Source: Pseudescherichia vulneris NBRC 102420
GTDB lineage: Bacteria; Pseudomonadota; Gammaproteobacteria; Enterobacterales; Enterobacteriaceae
Length of the DNA stretch: 64,000 nt
Assembly (NCBI RefSeq): GCF_000759795.1
Contig: NZ_BBMZ01000017.1
Location: 1 to 64,000 of the forward strand
Direction of reading: 5' to 3'
How positions within the stretch are numbered: the stretch's first letter is position 1; every line of letters begins with the position of its first letter. Positions 40,863 through 50,131 of the stretch are shown here, piece by piece. Below the pieces are notes generated by a model, which saw nothing but the letters and a program-made list of their open reading frames with translations, had not been told where the DNA came from and searched no databases. The position numbers and the translations under genes are program-made.

Positions 40863-41918
40863 TTAGTCAGGCGTAAAGTGACGTAAATGTTGTACCGTTG
40901 CCAGCCAGGCGGCCAGCCAGCCGATCATTGAGCAGACCAGCAGCAGCAGCAGACATTCGTCAAACGACAGACCGTCGAGGTTGAACTGGGTACCAAATAC
41001 CTTCGCCACGTCGGCCACGGCAGAGGAGAGCCGCATGACCAGCACCTCTGACAGGATCAACGACATCAGCGCCCCGCTAAAGCCCAGCAGCGCCCCGCCA
41101 TACAGGAACGGACGCAGGATAAAACCGTCGGTTGCCCCAATCAGCTTCTGGACGTTGATGGTATCGCGGCGGGAGAAGATGCTCAGCCGCACGCTGTTAC
41201 CGATCACCAGGAATACGGCGGCTACCATCAGAACGCCGATCATCGCCGATACCCGGCCCACCAGCCCGGTCAGCGCCGTCAGGCGAGCAAACCAGCTGTC
41301 GTCCATACGCACTTCATCAATACCGTTGATGCGCGTGATCCGATCCCGCAGGGTGTTCAACGACTCGGTACTCTGGAAGTCGAGCTTGGGCACCACGACC
41401 GCCACGGCAGGAAGCGGGTTCTCTTCGAGCATATCCAACGCGCCGCCAAAGCCGGACCAGTTACGGAACTCGCCGAGAGCGTCCTCGCGGGAGAGATAGT
41501 TAACCTTCTCCACCCCCTGCTCCGACTGCAGCTGGCCCACCACCTGCTGAGCGGCGTTATCATCCAGCGCCTTATCGAAGTAGACGGTGATCTGCGGCGA
41601 CGGATAGTACTGGGTCGCCGCCTGATTGACGTTCTTATAGACCATATAGCAGACGCTGGGCAGCGTGAGGGAGATGGCAATCACCATCACCGTCAGGAAG
41701 GTCGCCAGCGGCTTGCTCTTGAGATCCTGCAGCGCGCCGCTAAATGCGTAGCGCATCTGCTCATTGAAGACGTTACTCTTCCGCGAGCCGGGCTTAGGCG
41801 GCGTCTTGCTGCGCCCGGACGGGGGACGACTGCCGCCCGCGCCTGCGCCAGGTTTGCGGAAGCGATCGAACTTGCCGCCAAACTGACGAATTTGATTTAC
41901 TGCGTCGCGTTTATTCAC
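40863..41918 (-). CDS. ftsX: FtsX, divisome ABC-like membrane protein
   Basis: Membrane partner of FtsE; the complex activates the EnvC-AmiA/B amidase system for septal peptidoglycan splitting. I start at the GTG giving (M)[19 protein letters not shown] (351 residues; E. coli 352), preceded by GGAGG and overlapping the ftsE stop by 8 nt; an upstream ATG adds five residues. A basic, proline-rich cytoplasmic tail comes first, then four membrane helices and the periplasmic loop that binds EnvC (residues about 95-220). Confidence 0.96.
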   Translation of the reverse strand: MNKRDAVNQIRQFGGKFDRFRKPGAGAGGSRPPSGRSKTPPKPGSRKSNVFNEQMRYAFSGALQDLKSKPLATFLTVMVIAISLTLPSVCYMVYKNVNQAATQYYPSPQITVYFDKALDDNAAQQVVGQLQSEQGVEKVNYLSREDALGEFRNWSGFGGALDMLEENPLPAVAVVVPKLDFQSTESLNTLRDRITRINGIDEVRMDDSWFARLTALTGLVGRVSAMIGVLMVAAVFLVIGNSVRLSIFSRRDTINVQKLIGATDGFILRPFLYGGALLGFSGALMSLILSEVLVMRLSSAVADVAKVFGTQFNLDGLSFDECLLLLLVCSMIGWLAAWLATVQHLRHFTPD

Positions 41919-42579
41919 CCGCCAGGCCTCCATGCAAATGGCCGTCGCTCAGGCTCAGCGTGCGATATGAACGACGGGAAATCAGTCCGATGTCGTGCGT
42001 CGCCATCAGAACGGTGACCCCGACGCGGTTAAACTCCTCGAACAGGCGCAGAATACCTTCCGACAGCGCCTCATCAAGGTTACCGGTCGGTTCATCCGCC
42101 AGCAGCACCGCCGGCTTGTTGACCACGGCGCGGGCGATGCCCACGCGCTGCTGCTCACCACCGGAGAGTTGGATCGGAAAATTTTTCGCTTTGTCCAGCA
42201 GCCCGACCTTATCCAGGGCCGCAGAGACGCGGCGGCGAATGTCATCCCCGCTGGCCCCGGCAATAATCAGCGGGATAGCCACGTTGTCGTAAACCGTGCG
42301 GTCCATCAACAGATGGTGATCCTGGAAAATCATGCCGATCTGCCGACGCAGAAACGGCACTTCGCGGTTCTTCAGGCGGCTAATATCATGTCCCCCAAAG
42401 AAGATTTTCCCGGCGCTTGGCCGCTCAATACCACAGATCAGCTTGAGCAGCGTACTTTTCCCTGCGCCAGAGTGGCCGGTCAGAAATGCCATCTCGCCCT
42501 GCTGCAGGTGAAAGGTCACCCCCTGCAGCGCTTGTCTCCCACCGAGATAGGCCTTGCTGACGTGTTCAAAGCGAATCAT
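41911..42579 (-). CDS. ftsE: FtsE, cell division ATP-binding protein
   Basis: ATPase of the FtsEX complex with 222 residues. Walker A is [14 protein letters not shown], the signature [14 protein letters not shown], and Walker [15 protein letters not shown]. It begins 2 nt after ftsY and overlaps ftsX by 8 nt, giving the conserved ftsY-ftsE-ftsX operon. Confidence 0.97.
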   Translation of the reverse strand: MIRFEHVSKAYLGGRQALQGVTFHLQQGEMAFLTGHSGAGKSTLLKLICGIERPSAGKIFFGGHDISRLKNREVPFLRRQIGMIFQDHHLLMDRTVYDNVAIPLIIAGASGDDIRRRVSAALDKVGLLDKAKNFPIQLSGGEQQRVGIARAVVNKPAVLLADEPTGNLDEALSEGILRLFEEFNRVGVTVLMATHDIGLISRRSYRTLSLSDGHLHGGLAGE

Positions 42580-42581
42580 TG

Positions 42582-44096
42582 TTAATCCTCTCGGGCAAAA
42601 AGTGCCTCTATAAAATCGCCCGCATTAAACGGACGCAAGTCCTCTATACGCTCGCCAGTCCCGATATACCGAATAGGGATCCCGAACTGGTCGGCGACGG
42701 AGAAGATCACCCCACCCTTCGCTGTACCGTCCAGCTTGGTCAGCGTGATCCCCGTCAGGCCTACCGCCTCGTTAAACAGGCGGGTCTGGCTTACTGCATT
42801 CTGCCCGGTGCTGGCATCAATGGTCAGCATCACTTCGTGCGGCGCATCGACGTCCAGCTTTTTCATTACGCGGACAATCTTCTTCAGCTCTTCCATCAGG
42901 TGCGCTTTATTCTGCAAGCGACCGGCGGTATCGGCGATCAACACGTCAACGCCGCGTGATTTCGCTGCCTGAATAGCGTCGAAGATGACCGAGGCCGAGT
43001 CCGCACCGGTGTGCTGGGCAATCACCGGGATATTGTTGCGCTGGCCCCACACCTGGAGCTGCTCAACCGCCGCCGCGCGGAAGGTATCCCCCGCCGCCAG
43101 CATCACCGATTTGCCCTGCTGTTCAAACTGACGGGCCAGCTTGCCGATGGTTGTGGTTTTCCCGACGCCGTTGACGCCCACCATCAGAATAACAAACGGC
43201 GTTTTGCCTTCAATATTAAGCGGCGCATCCACTTTTGCGAGGATCTCGCCCATCTCCGCCTTCAGCAGGCCATAGAGCGCCTCGGCATCCTGCAGCTGTT
43301 TGCGGCTGGCGCTCTCGGTCAGCGTGGCGATGATTTTACGCGTTGTCTCAACGCCGACGTCCGCCACCAGCAGCTGCTCTTCCAGCTCTTCGAACAGATC
43401 ATCATCGATTTTTTTGCCGCGGAAAAGACTGATAAATCCGGAACCGAGATTCTCTTTCGTTTTCAGCAGGCTGCGTTTCAGGCGCGCAAAGAAACCCTCT
43501 TTGGTGGGCTTCTCCTGCTCCAGAGGCGCGACCTCAACGGGCTCCTCCTCCAGAACGATCTCCTCCTCCGCAGGGGTTGAGAGCGCAGCGGCCTCCAGCT
43601 CCTCGTCGGTGAGTTCACGCTCATCGTCTTCCGTGAGCCACTCCTCCGCTTCCGGCTCGACGACGGTGACCTCTTCCGTCTGCGGCAGCGCTTCCTGAGG
43701 AATGTACACCGGCGGCTGAGCGTGCTGAGGCGCGGCTGGCGCGGGCTGAACCTCTTCCTGTACGTCTTCTGGAATGTCTTCGTGGATCGCGTCCTGAACA
43801 GTTTCTGGAACACTATCCTGAACCGTGTCCTGAACCTCTTCCTTGGCAACCACCTGCTCCGTCACTTCGACGACATCAGCGGCAAAGGCTTCCGATTCGG
43901 CTTCGCTATGCGGGGCATGCTCCGCTTTTGCTTCCGCCTCTTTTTCTTTTTCAATTTCTGTTACAACAACCGCCTGCTGCTGGATCTGCTCTTCCGGTTG
44001 CTGCTCAATCTGCTGCTCAGGCTCTGCCTGCTGCGGCTCCTCTTTCGGGCCTAAGCCCAGCCAGGAGAGGAAACCCCGTTTTTTCTCTTTTGCCAT
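42582..44096 (-). CDS. ftsY: FtsY, signal recognition particle receptor GTPase
   Basis: SRP receptor that docks ribosome-Ffh complexes at the membrane for co-translational insertion. It has 504 residues. The N-terminal about 200 residues form the acidic, Glu/Gln-rich A domain, including an imperfect repeat of VQDxV/VxExVQ units around residues 88-117. The NG domain follows, with G1 GVNGVGKTTTIGKLARQ, the DTAGRLQNK motif and TKLDGTAKGG. First gene of ftsYEX and divergent from rsmD. Confidence 0.97.
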   Translation of the reverse strand: MAKEKKRGFLSWLGLGPKEEPQQAEPEQQIEQQPEEQIQQQAVVVTEIEKEKEAEAKAEHAPHSEAESEAFAADVVEVTEQVVAKEEVQDTVQDSVPETVQDAIHEDIPEDVQEEVQPAPAAPQHAQPPVYIPQEALPQTEEVTVVEPEAEEWLTEDDERELTDEELEAAALSTPAEEEIVLEEEPVEVAPLEQEKPTKEGFFARLKRSLLKTKENLGSGFISLFRGKKIDDDLFEELEEQLLVADVGVETTRKIIATLTESASRKQLQDAEALYGLLKAEMGEILAKVDAPLNIEGKTPFVILMVGVNGVGKTTTIGKLARQFEQQGKSVMLAAGDTFRAAAVEQLQVWGQRNNIPVIAQHTGADSASVIFDAIQAAKSRGVDVLIADTAGRLQNKAHLMEELKKIVRVMKKLDVDAPHEVMLTIDASTGQNAVSQTRLFNEAVGLTGITLTKLDGTAKGGVIFSVADQFGIPIRYIGTGERIEDLRPFNAGDFIEALFARED

Positions 44097-44299
44097 TTGC
44101 GACTACACTCCTCGCGGTTAATTCATGGCACAGCCCGTATTGTCCTAAACCTAGTCGCAAACAGGGACTGAAAATTTTGTAAGTAATTCGTTAGTCTAAC
44201 ACTTTCCTGATTCCACAGCACCGCCTGCGGATTAAGGTTTCGTCCAGCGTCGCCCGCCGCTAAAATAGCGGCCTAAAAATTGTGACCAGAGCCAGCATT

Positions 44300-44911
44300 A
44301 TGAAAAAACCCAACCGAGCCGCCAGCGGCCAGATACGCATCATTGGCGGCCAGTGGCGCGGCCGCAAACTGCCGGTGCCGGACAGCCCCGGCCTGCGTCC
44401 AACGACGGATCGCGTCAGAGAGACCCTGTTTAACTGGCTGGCTCCCTCAATGGTAGACGCCCGCTGCCTCGACTGCTTCGCCGGTAGCGGCGCGCTGGGC
44501 CTGGAGGCGCTGTCGCGCTACGCGGCCTCTACGACGCTGATCGAGATGGAGCGCGGCGTCGCCCGCCAGCTGCAACAGAACCTGGCGACGCTGAACGCCA
44601 CCCAGGGCAAGGTCGTGAACGACAATACGCTGACGTTTCTGAATCAGAGCGGGACCCCGCATGATATCGTCTTTGTCGATCCGCCGTTTCGTAAGGGCCT
44701 GCTCGACGAGACGCTGCGGCTGTTGGAAAATAACGGCTGGCTGGCGGATGACGCGCTAATCTATGTAGAGAGCGAAGTGGAAAGCGGGCTGCCGCCCGTG
44801 CCGACACATTGGGATCTGCACCGTGAAAAGATAGCTGGTCAGGTGGCCTACCGCCTCTATCACCGACAAGTACCTTTATCATCGATAAGTACAGGGAGCG
44901 TAACATGCTGA
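44300..44911 (+). CDS. rsmD: RsmD, 16S rRNA m2G966 methyltransferase
   Basis: S-adenosylmethionine-dependent enzyme that methylates G966 of 16S rRNA in assembled 30S subunits. I start at MKKPNRAASGQIRIIGGQWR as in E. coli (203 residues); an in-frame upstream start would add six. The SAM-binding loop is CLDCFAGSGALGLEALSRYA and the catalytic motif is IVFVDPPFRKG. Its 3' end overlaps yhhL by 7 nt, so the two are probably co-translated. Confidence 0.96.
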   Translation: MKKPNRAASGQIRIIGGQWRGRKLPVPDSPGLRPTTDRVRETLFNWLAPSMVDARCLDCFAGSGALGLEALSRYAASTTLIEMERGVARQLQQNLATLNATQGKVVNDNTLTFLNQSGTPHDIVFVDPPFRKGLLDETLRLLENNGWLADDALIYVESEVESGLPPVPTHWDLHREKIAGQVAYRLYHRQVPLSSISTGSVTC

Positions 44912-45186
44912 TTAATCTGGGCCGAATTATGATGCTGTGCGTCTGGGCATTTCTGATCCTTAATCTGGTTCACCCCTTCCCGCGTCCGCTGAATATCTTC
45001 GTTAACGTGGCGCTGGTTTTCACCGCCTTTATGCATGCCTTACAGATGGTGATGATGAAAACCGCCCTGCCAAAAGATGGCCCGCAGATGACCGCCGCCG
45101 AGCAGTGGCGCATCTTCCTGTTCGGCGTCTTTGAGCTGCTGGTGTGGCAGAAAAGGCTTAAGCAGAATCTTCAGCAGAAGAAGTAA
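44905..45186 (+). CDS. yhhL: YhhL, DUF1145 small membrane protein
   Basis: Inner-membrane protein with 93 residues and three hydrophobic segments (MLCVWAFLILNLV, IFVNVALVFTAFMHALQM, IFLFGVFELLVW). The function is unknown. It is close to the E. coli protein and overlaps rsmD. The yhhM gene that follows it in E. coli is missing: only 103 nt separate yhhL from yhhN. Confidence 0.92.
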   Translation: MLINLGRIMMLCVWAFLILNLVHPFPRPLNIFVNVALVFTAFMHALQMVMMKTALPKDGPQMTAAEQWRIFLFGVFELLVWQKRLKQNLQQKK

Positions 45187-45289
45187 TCGGACGGGCCCGC
45201 GTTGTCATCTCCCCGCCAGGGCCACTACACTGAATAGCAAGGGTGTGGGCATAACGCCCACGAGACAATAACGAATTCAAGGAATTAAG

Positions 45290-45916
45290 ATGCTTTGGTC
45301 GTTTATCGCCGTATGTTTTTCCGCCTGGCTCTACGTGGACGCGTCCTATCGCGGGCCCGCCTGGCAACGCTGGGTCTTTAAACCCGTTACGCTGCTGCTG
45401 CTGTTACTGCTGGCCTGGCAGGCACCGATGTTCAATGCCGTCAGCTATCTGGTGCTGGCCGGTCTCTGTGCGACCCTGGTGGGCGATGCGCTAACCCTGC
45501 TGCCGCGCCAGCAGCTGCTCTACGCTATCGGGGCGTTCTTCCTCGCGCATCTGCTCTATACCATCTACTTCGCCAGCCAGATGACGCTCAGCTTCTTCTG
45601 GCCGCTGCCGCTGGCGCTGCTGGTGATCGGGGTGCTGCTGATCGCCACCATCTGGACGCGACTTGAGGAGCTACGCTGGCCCATCTGCACCTTTATCGCC
45701 ATGACGCTGGTAATGGTCTGGCTGGCTGGCGAGCTGTGGTTCTTCCGCCCGACCAGCCCGGCGCTGTCGGCGTTTGTCGGTGCCGTCCTGCTGCTGTTGA
45801 GCAATATTGTCTGGCTGGGCAGCCACTACCGCCGTCGCTTCAAGGCAGACAGCGCCATTGTTAGCGCCTGCTATTTTGCTGGTCACTTCCTGATTGTTCG
45901 CTCCCTCTACATTTAA
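45290..45916 (+). CDS. yhhN: YhhN, YhhN-family membrane protein
   Basis: Polytopic inner-membrane protein with 208 residues and about eight helices (for example [20 protein letters not shown] and [19 protein letters not shown]-like segments). The bacterial role is unknown; the distant eukaryotic relatives TMEM86A/B hydrolyse lysoplasmalogen, so a lipid-ether activity is possible but unproven. AAGGAATTAAG precedes the ATG. It lies just upstream of the zntA promoter. Confidence 0.92.
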   Translation: MLWSFIAVCFSAWLYVDASYRGPAWQRWVFKPVTLLLLLLLAWQAPMFNAVSYLVLAGLCATLVGDALTLLPRQQLLYAIGAFFLAHLLYTIYFASQMTLSFFWPLPLALLVIGVLLIATIWTRLEELRWPICTFIAMTLVMVWLAGELWFFRPTSPALSAFVGAVLLLLSNIVWLGSHYRRRFKADSAIVSACYFAGHFLIVRSLYI

Positions 45917-45919
45917 CGC

Positions 45920-45951
45920 TTGACTCTGGAGTCGACTCCAGAGTGTATCCT
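45920..45951 (+). promoter_or_regulatory. ZntR-controlled zntA promoter
   Basis: TTGACT (45920-45925) and TATCCT (45946-45951) are separated by 20 nt, the over-long spacer typical of MerR-family promoters. The spacer holds the perfect palindrome ACTCTGGAGTC / GACTCCAGAGT (45923-45944), the ZntR operator. Zn-bound ZntR untwists this DNA to switch on zntA. Confidence 0.95.
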
Positions 45952-45989
45952 CCGGTTAATGAGAAAATTATCATTGACCGGAGGACGTT

Positions 45990-48176
45990 ATGTCTGTTCC
46001 TGAAAAGTCCAAAAAAGCGCCGCAGTTTACGGCGTTTAAGCCTGCCTCTACGCCGGTCCAGGAGGCGTGCTGCTGTGCGGAAACGTGCGAAACGCAGCGT
46101 GCCGCTCCCCTGCCGGAAAGCGGTAACCGGTACACTTGGGTGGTTAACGGCATGGACTGCGCCGCCTGCGCGCGTAAAGTGGAAAACGCGGTCAGGCAGG
46201 TTGCCGGCGTTGAACAGGTTCAGGTGCTTTTCGCCACCGAGAAGCTGCTGGTTAACGCCTCGGGTAACGTTAGTGCTCAGGTCGAGGCCGCGGTCAAAAA
46301 CGCCGGTTACGCCCTGCGCAGCGAATCAGCCCCGGTTGAGAAAACGTCCTTCCTGCAGGAAAACCTGGCCCTCATCACGCTGATCGTCATGATGACGCTG
46401 AGCTGGGCACTGGAGCAGGTCAACCACCCACTCGGTAATCTGGCCTTTATCGCGACCACCCTCATCGGCCTCTACCCTATCGCCCGCCAGGCGCTGCGCC
46501 TGATGAGAAGCGGCAGCTGGTTTGCTATTGAGACGCTGATGAGCGTGGCGGCCATCGGGGCGCTGTTTATCGGCGCAACGGCAGAGGCAGCAATGGTGCT
46601 GCTGCTATTTTTAGTCGGTGAACGTCTTGAGGGCTGGGCTGCCAGCCGGGCGCGTAAGGGCGTCAGCGCGCTGGTGGCGCTTAAGCCAGAGACGGCGACT
46701 TTAGTCGTCAACGGCGAGCGTAAAACGGTAGCGATAGCCACGCTGCGTCCCGGTGATGTGATTGAGGTCGCCGCCGGAGGCCGCCTGCCTGCCGATGGCG
46801 CACTGCTTAGCGCTGAAGCCAGTTTTGATGAAAGCGCCCTCACTGGCGAATCCATCCCCGTGGCGCGCGCCGCCGGGGAGAAGGTGCCAGCCGGGGCCAC
46901 CAGCGTGGATCGTCTGGTTCAGCTCAGCGTGCTGTCCGAGCCGGGCGACAGCGCTATTGACCGCATCCTCAGGCTGATCGAGGAGGCCGAGGAGCGCCGC
47001 GCTCCCGTCGAGCGTTTTATCGACCGCTTCAGCCGGATCTATACCCCCATCATTATGCTCGTCGCTCTGCTGGTTGCCGTTGTGCCTCCGCTGCTCTTCA
47101 GCGCCCCGTGGGAGGGCTGGATCTACAAAGGATTGGCGCTGCTGCTGATCGGCTGTCCGTGTGCGCTGGTGATCTCCACGCCAGCGGCGATCACCTCTGG
47201 GCTGGCGGCAGCGGCACGCCGGGGCGCGCTGATTAAAGGCGGCGCAGCGCTGGAGCAGCTCGGGCGCGTGCGGCATATCGCCTTCGATAAAACAGGCACC
47301 CTGACGCTGGGTAAGCCGCAGGTCACAGGAATGTATCCTCATCACAGCAGCGAGGAGAAACTGCTTACGCTGGCCGCTGCGGTTGAGCAAGGTTCGACCC
47401 ACCCGCTGGCTCAGGCCATTGTGCGTGAAGCCCAGGCTCGCGGGCTGGTCATCCCACCCGCCACGGCGCAGCGTGCGCTAGTGGGATCGGGTATAGAGGC
47501 CGACGTCGAGGGCAAGAAGGTGCTGATCTGCGCGGCGGATAAGTTTGCTGCTGGCGAATTTAGCGAGCGCATTCACGCGCTGGAAGCGGCCGGGCAGACG
47601 GTGGTGATCGTTGCTGAAGATGGCGAGTTACAAGGCGTGCTGGCGCTGCGGGACACCCTGCGGGATGATGCCATGCAGGCAGTGGCTGACCTGCATCGGC
47701 TAGGCGTGCAGGGGACGATCCTGACGGGCGATAACCCACGCGCGGCGGCGGCGGTTGCTGATGAGCTGGGGCTTGAGTTCAAAGCCGGGCTGCTGCCAGC
47801 GGATAAAGTGGCGGCGGTCACCGCGCTAAATGCTCACGCGCCGCTGGCAATGGTCGGCGACGGCATTAACGATGCCCCGGCAATGAAGGCCGCCACTATC
47901 GGTATCGCGATGGGCAGCGGCACCGACGTGGCGTTGGAGACCGCCGACGCGGCGCTGACCCACAGCAGGCTAAGCGGGCTGGCGGAGATGATTACCCTGG
48001 CGCGGGCAACGCACGCTAACATTCGACAGAACATTGCCATTGCGCTGGGGTTGAAGGCGGTGTTCCTGGTGACCACGCTGCTGGGGATCACCGGACTCTG
48101 GCTGGCGGTACTCGCCGACACCGGCGCAACGGTGCTGGTGACGGCGAACGCATTACGACTATTACGTAGAAGATAA
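45990..48176 (+). CDS. zntA: ZntA, Zn(II)/Cd(II)/Pb(II)-exporting P1B-type ATPase
   Basis: Inner-membrane pump that expels Zn, Cd and Pb. It has 728 residues (E. coli 732). The N-terminal metal-binding part has a Cys cluster (CCCAETC, residues 27-33) and the heavy-metal domain GMDCAACARKVE (Cys57 and Cys60). The membrane site is CPCAL, the phosphorylated aspartate is in FDKTGTLTLGK, and MVGDGINDAPAMKAA is the hinge. The ATG has GGAGG upstream and follows the ZntR promoter. Confidence 0.98.
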   Translation: MSVPEKSKKAPQFTAFKPASTPVQEACCCAETCETQRAAPLPESGNRYTWVVNGMDCAACARKVENAVRQVAGVEQVQVLFATEKLLVNASGNVSAQVEAAVKNAGYALRSESAPVEKTSFLQENLALITLIVMMTLSWALEQVNHPLGNLAFIATTLIGLYPIARQALRLMRSGSWFAIETLMSVAAIGALFIGATAEAAMVLLLFLVGERLEGWAASRARKGVSALVALKPETATLVVNGERKTVAIATLRPGDVIEVAAGGRLPADGALLSAEASFDESALTGESIPVARAAGEKVPAGATSVDRLVQLSVLSEPGDSAIDRILRLIEEAEERRAPVERFIDRFSRIYTPIIMLVALLVAVVPPLLFSAPWEGWIYKGLALLLIGCPCALVISTPAAITSGLAAAARRGALIKGGAALEQLGRVRHIAFDKTGTLTLGKPQVTGMYPHHSSEEKLLTLAAAVEQGSTHPLAQAIVREAQARGLVIPPATAQRALVGSGIEADVEGKKVLICAADKFAAGEFSERIHALEAAGQTVVIVAEDGELQGVLALRDTLRDDAMQAVADLHRLGVQGTILTGDNPRAAAAVADELGLEFKAGLLPADKVAAVTALNAHAPLAMVGDGINDAPAMKAATIGIAMGSGTDVALETADAALTHSRLSGLAEMITLARATHANIRQNIAIALGLKAVFLVTTLLGITGLWLAVLADTGATVLVTANALRLLRRR

Positions 48177-48193
48177 AACTATAGGGCACGAAC

Positions 48194-48280
48194 CGTAGGC
48201 CGGGTCAGGCGTTAGCCGCCACCCGGCGTAACGGAGTCGATTTAACGCCCGGCGGCGCTATGCTTGCCGGGCCTACAACG
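48194..48280. repeat. Paired REP elements between zntA and the TRAP operon
   Basis: Two REP-type hairpins (about 48194-48230 and 48245-48278) in opposite orientation, filling most of the gap between two converging transcription units. Confidence 0.8.
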
Positions 48281-48299
48281 ACACGAACCCTATTAACTA

Positions 48300-49586
48300 T
48301 TACTGCATCCCCAACACCCCCGGTAGCCACAGCGAAATGGCCGGGATATAGGTCACCATTGCCAGCACCACCAGCAGCATGGCGTAGAACGGCAGCATGG
48401 CGCGTACCACGGTCTCGATCTTCTGCTTGCTCACCGCGCTGGCGACAAACAGCACCGAGCCTACCGGCGGCGTGATCAGCCCGATCCCGAGATTAACCAT
48501 CATGATCATCCCGAAGTGTACCGGATCGATCCCCAATGAGTTGGTCACCGGCAGCAGCACCGGGGTCAGGATCAGAATGATTGGCGCCATGTCCATAAGA
48601 GTGCCAATCAGCAGCAGCATGATATTGAGGTACATCAGAATGACGTACTTGTTATCCGACAGTGACGTGAAGAACTCGGTGATGCGCATCGGCAGCTGCA
48701 TGTAGGTCATGACCGCACCAAACGCTGCCGCAAAACCAATCAGGATCATCACAATAGTGACGGTCTTTACCGTGCGGCACATCAGCTTCGGCAGCTCGTT
48801 CCACTTGTAGTCGCGGTAGATAAACATGGTCACGAAGAACGCCCACAGGCAGGCGACCGCCGCCGACTCGGTGGCGGTAAAGATCCCTGACAGGATGCCG
48901 CCGAGAATGATCACCACCGTCATCAGCCCCCACAGGGCATCAAGCAGGATCTTCAGCGCCTGCTTAAACGGGATCCGCTCCCCCTTCGGATAGCCACGCT
49001 TGCGGGCAAAGCCAAGGCAGAGCACCATCAGGCTTACGCCAAGCAGCAGCCCCGGCAGTACGCCAGCGATAAACAGGGTAGCGATAGAGACCGTGCCCCC
49101 CGCCGCCAGAGAGTAGATCACCGAGTTGTGGCTGGGCGGAATGAGGATGGCCTGCACCGAGCCGCTGGCGGTCACCGCCGCCGCGTACTCACGCGGGTAG
49201 CCCTTCTTTTCCATCTCCGGGATCATCACGCTGCCGATAGAGGCCGTGTCCGCTACCGACGAGCCGGAAATCGCACCGAAAAAGGTCGAGGCGACGATAT
49301 TCACCAGCGACAGGCCGCCGCGAATAAAGCCGACAAAGACGTAGGCAAAGTTAACCAGACGCCGGGCGATACCCCCTTCCGCCATGATCGCGCCCGCCAG
49401 GATAAAGAACGGGATCGCCAGCAGGGTAAACTTGTTCACCCCGCTGGTGATCTGGATCATCAGCGCCTCAAGAGGCAGATCGATCCACAGCGCGCCCGCT
49501 ACCGCACTTAGCCCAACGGCGAACGCCACCGGCATACCCAACGCCAGCAAGATGGCGAGGGTGAACAACAAAACAAACGCATCCAT
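48300..49586 (-). CDS. TRAP transporter large permease (DctM family)
   Basis: Large membrane subunit of a tripartite ATP-independent periplasmic transporter, which performs the Na+ or H+ coupled transport step. It has 428 residues and about 11-12 hydrophobic helices (MDAFVLLFTLAILLALGMPV first). FGAISGSSVADTASIGSVMI is the strongly conserved DctM block. It is the last gene of a dctP-dctQ-dctM type operon. The E. coli K-12 order has no TRAP system here between zntA and tusA. The substrate cannot be told from sequence alone. Confidence 0.93.
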   Translation of the reverse strand: MDAFVLLFTLAILLALGMPVAFAVGLSAVAGALWIDLPLEALMIQITSGVNKFTLLAIPFFILAGAIMAEGGIARRLVNFAYVFVGFIRGGLSLVNIVASTFFGAISGSSVADTASIGSVMIPEMEKKGYPREYAAAVTASGSVQAILIPPSHNSVIYSLAAGGTVSIATLFIAGVLPGLLLGVSLMVLCLGFARKRGYPKGERIPFKQALKILLDALWGLMTVVIILGGILSGIFTATESAAVACLWAFFVTMFIYRDYKWNELPKLMCRTVKTVTIVMILIGFAAAFGAVMTYMQLPMRITEFFTSLSDNKYVILMYLNIMLLLIGTLMDMAPIILILTPVLLPVTNSLGIDPVHFGMIMMVNLGIGLITPPVGSVLFVASAVSKQKIETVVRAMLPFYAMLLVVLAMVTYIPAISLWLPGVLGMQ

Positions 49587-49596
49587 CTTTCACCCC

Positions 49597-50106
49597 TTAA
49601 GTATGGTTGCCGATCAGTACGACCGGTCGGTTTTCCTGCGAGCCAAACAGCAGGCGTTCGAGCACGAACAGGATCAGAATGGCCGACCCCAGCGGCAGCG
49701 GAAGATAGCTCTCCCCGGAGGTCAGGATGGGAAACTCAGCGACGGGCTGCTCCCATAGCTCAACGCAGAGCCAGTAGCTGTACCAGAAGATGATCAGGGA
49801 GATCCCCAGCATCAGCAGATCCACCACCCGAGCGCACAGGGTTTGCAGCGCGGCAGGCAGCCGGTCGGTAAGCATGTTCACCGCGATGTGTGACCCGGCG
49901 CGGTAGCTCACCGCCGCACCGATAAAGGTAAAGGTCACCATGCAGATAATGGCGATCGGCTCCGGCCAGGACTCGCCGCGGTTCAGCACGTAGCGCGAGA
50001 AGATGCCAATGGGGATCACGATGGTCATCACCAGCAGCGACAGGCCCGCCACGGCCATCGCAAGCAGGTAGAGACGGTCCATCCACTTCAGGTAGAGTTC
50101 GGACAT
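49597..50106 (-). CDS. TRAP transporter small permease (DctQ family)
   Basis: Small four-helix membrane subunit with 169 residues (YLLAMAVAGLSLLVMTIVIPIG begins the first helices). VRYVLNRGESW-type sequence (FSRYVLNRGESWPEPIA) after helix 1 is typical of DctQ. It lies between the binding-protein gene and the large-permease gene, 25 nt and 10 nt away respectively. Confidence 0.92.
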   Translation of the reverse strand: MSELYLKWMDRLYLLAMAVAGLSLLVMTIVIPIGIFSRYVLNRGESWPEPIAIICMVTFTFIGAAVSYRAGSHIAVNMLTDRLPAALQTLCARVVDLLMLGISLIIFWYSYWLCVELWEQPVAEFPILTSGESYLPLPLGSAILILFVLERLLFGSQENRPVVLIGNHT

Positions 50107-50131
50107 ACGTCCTCCACAAAACGGGTCTGAT

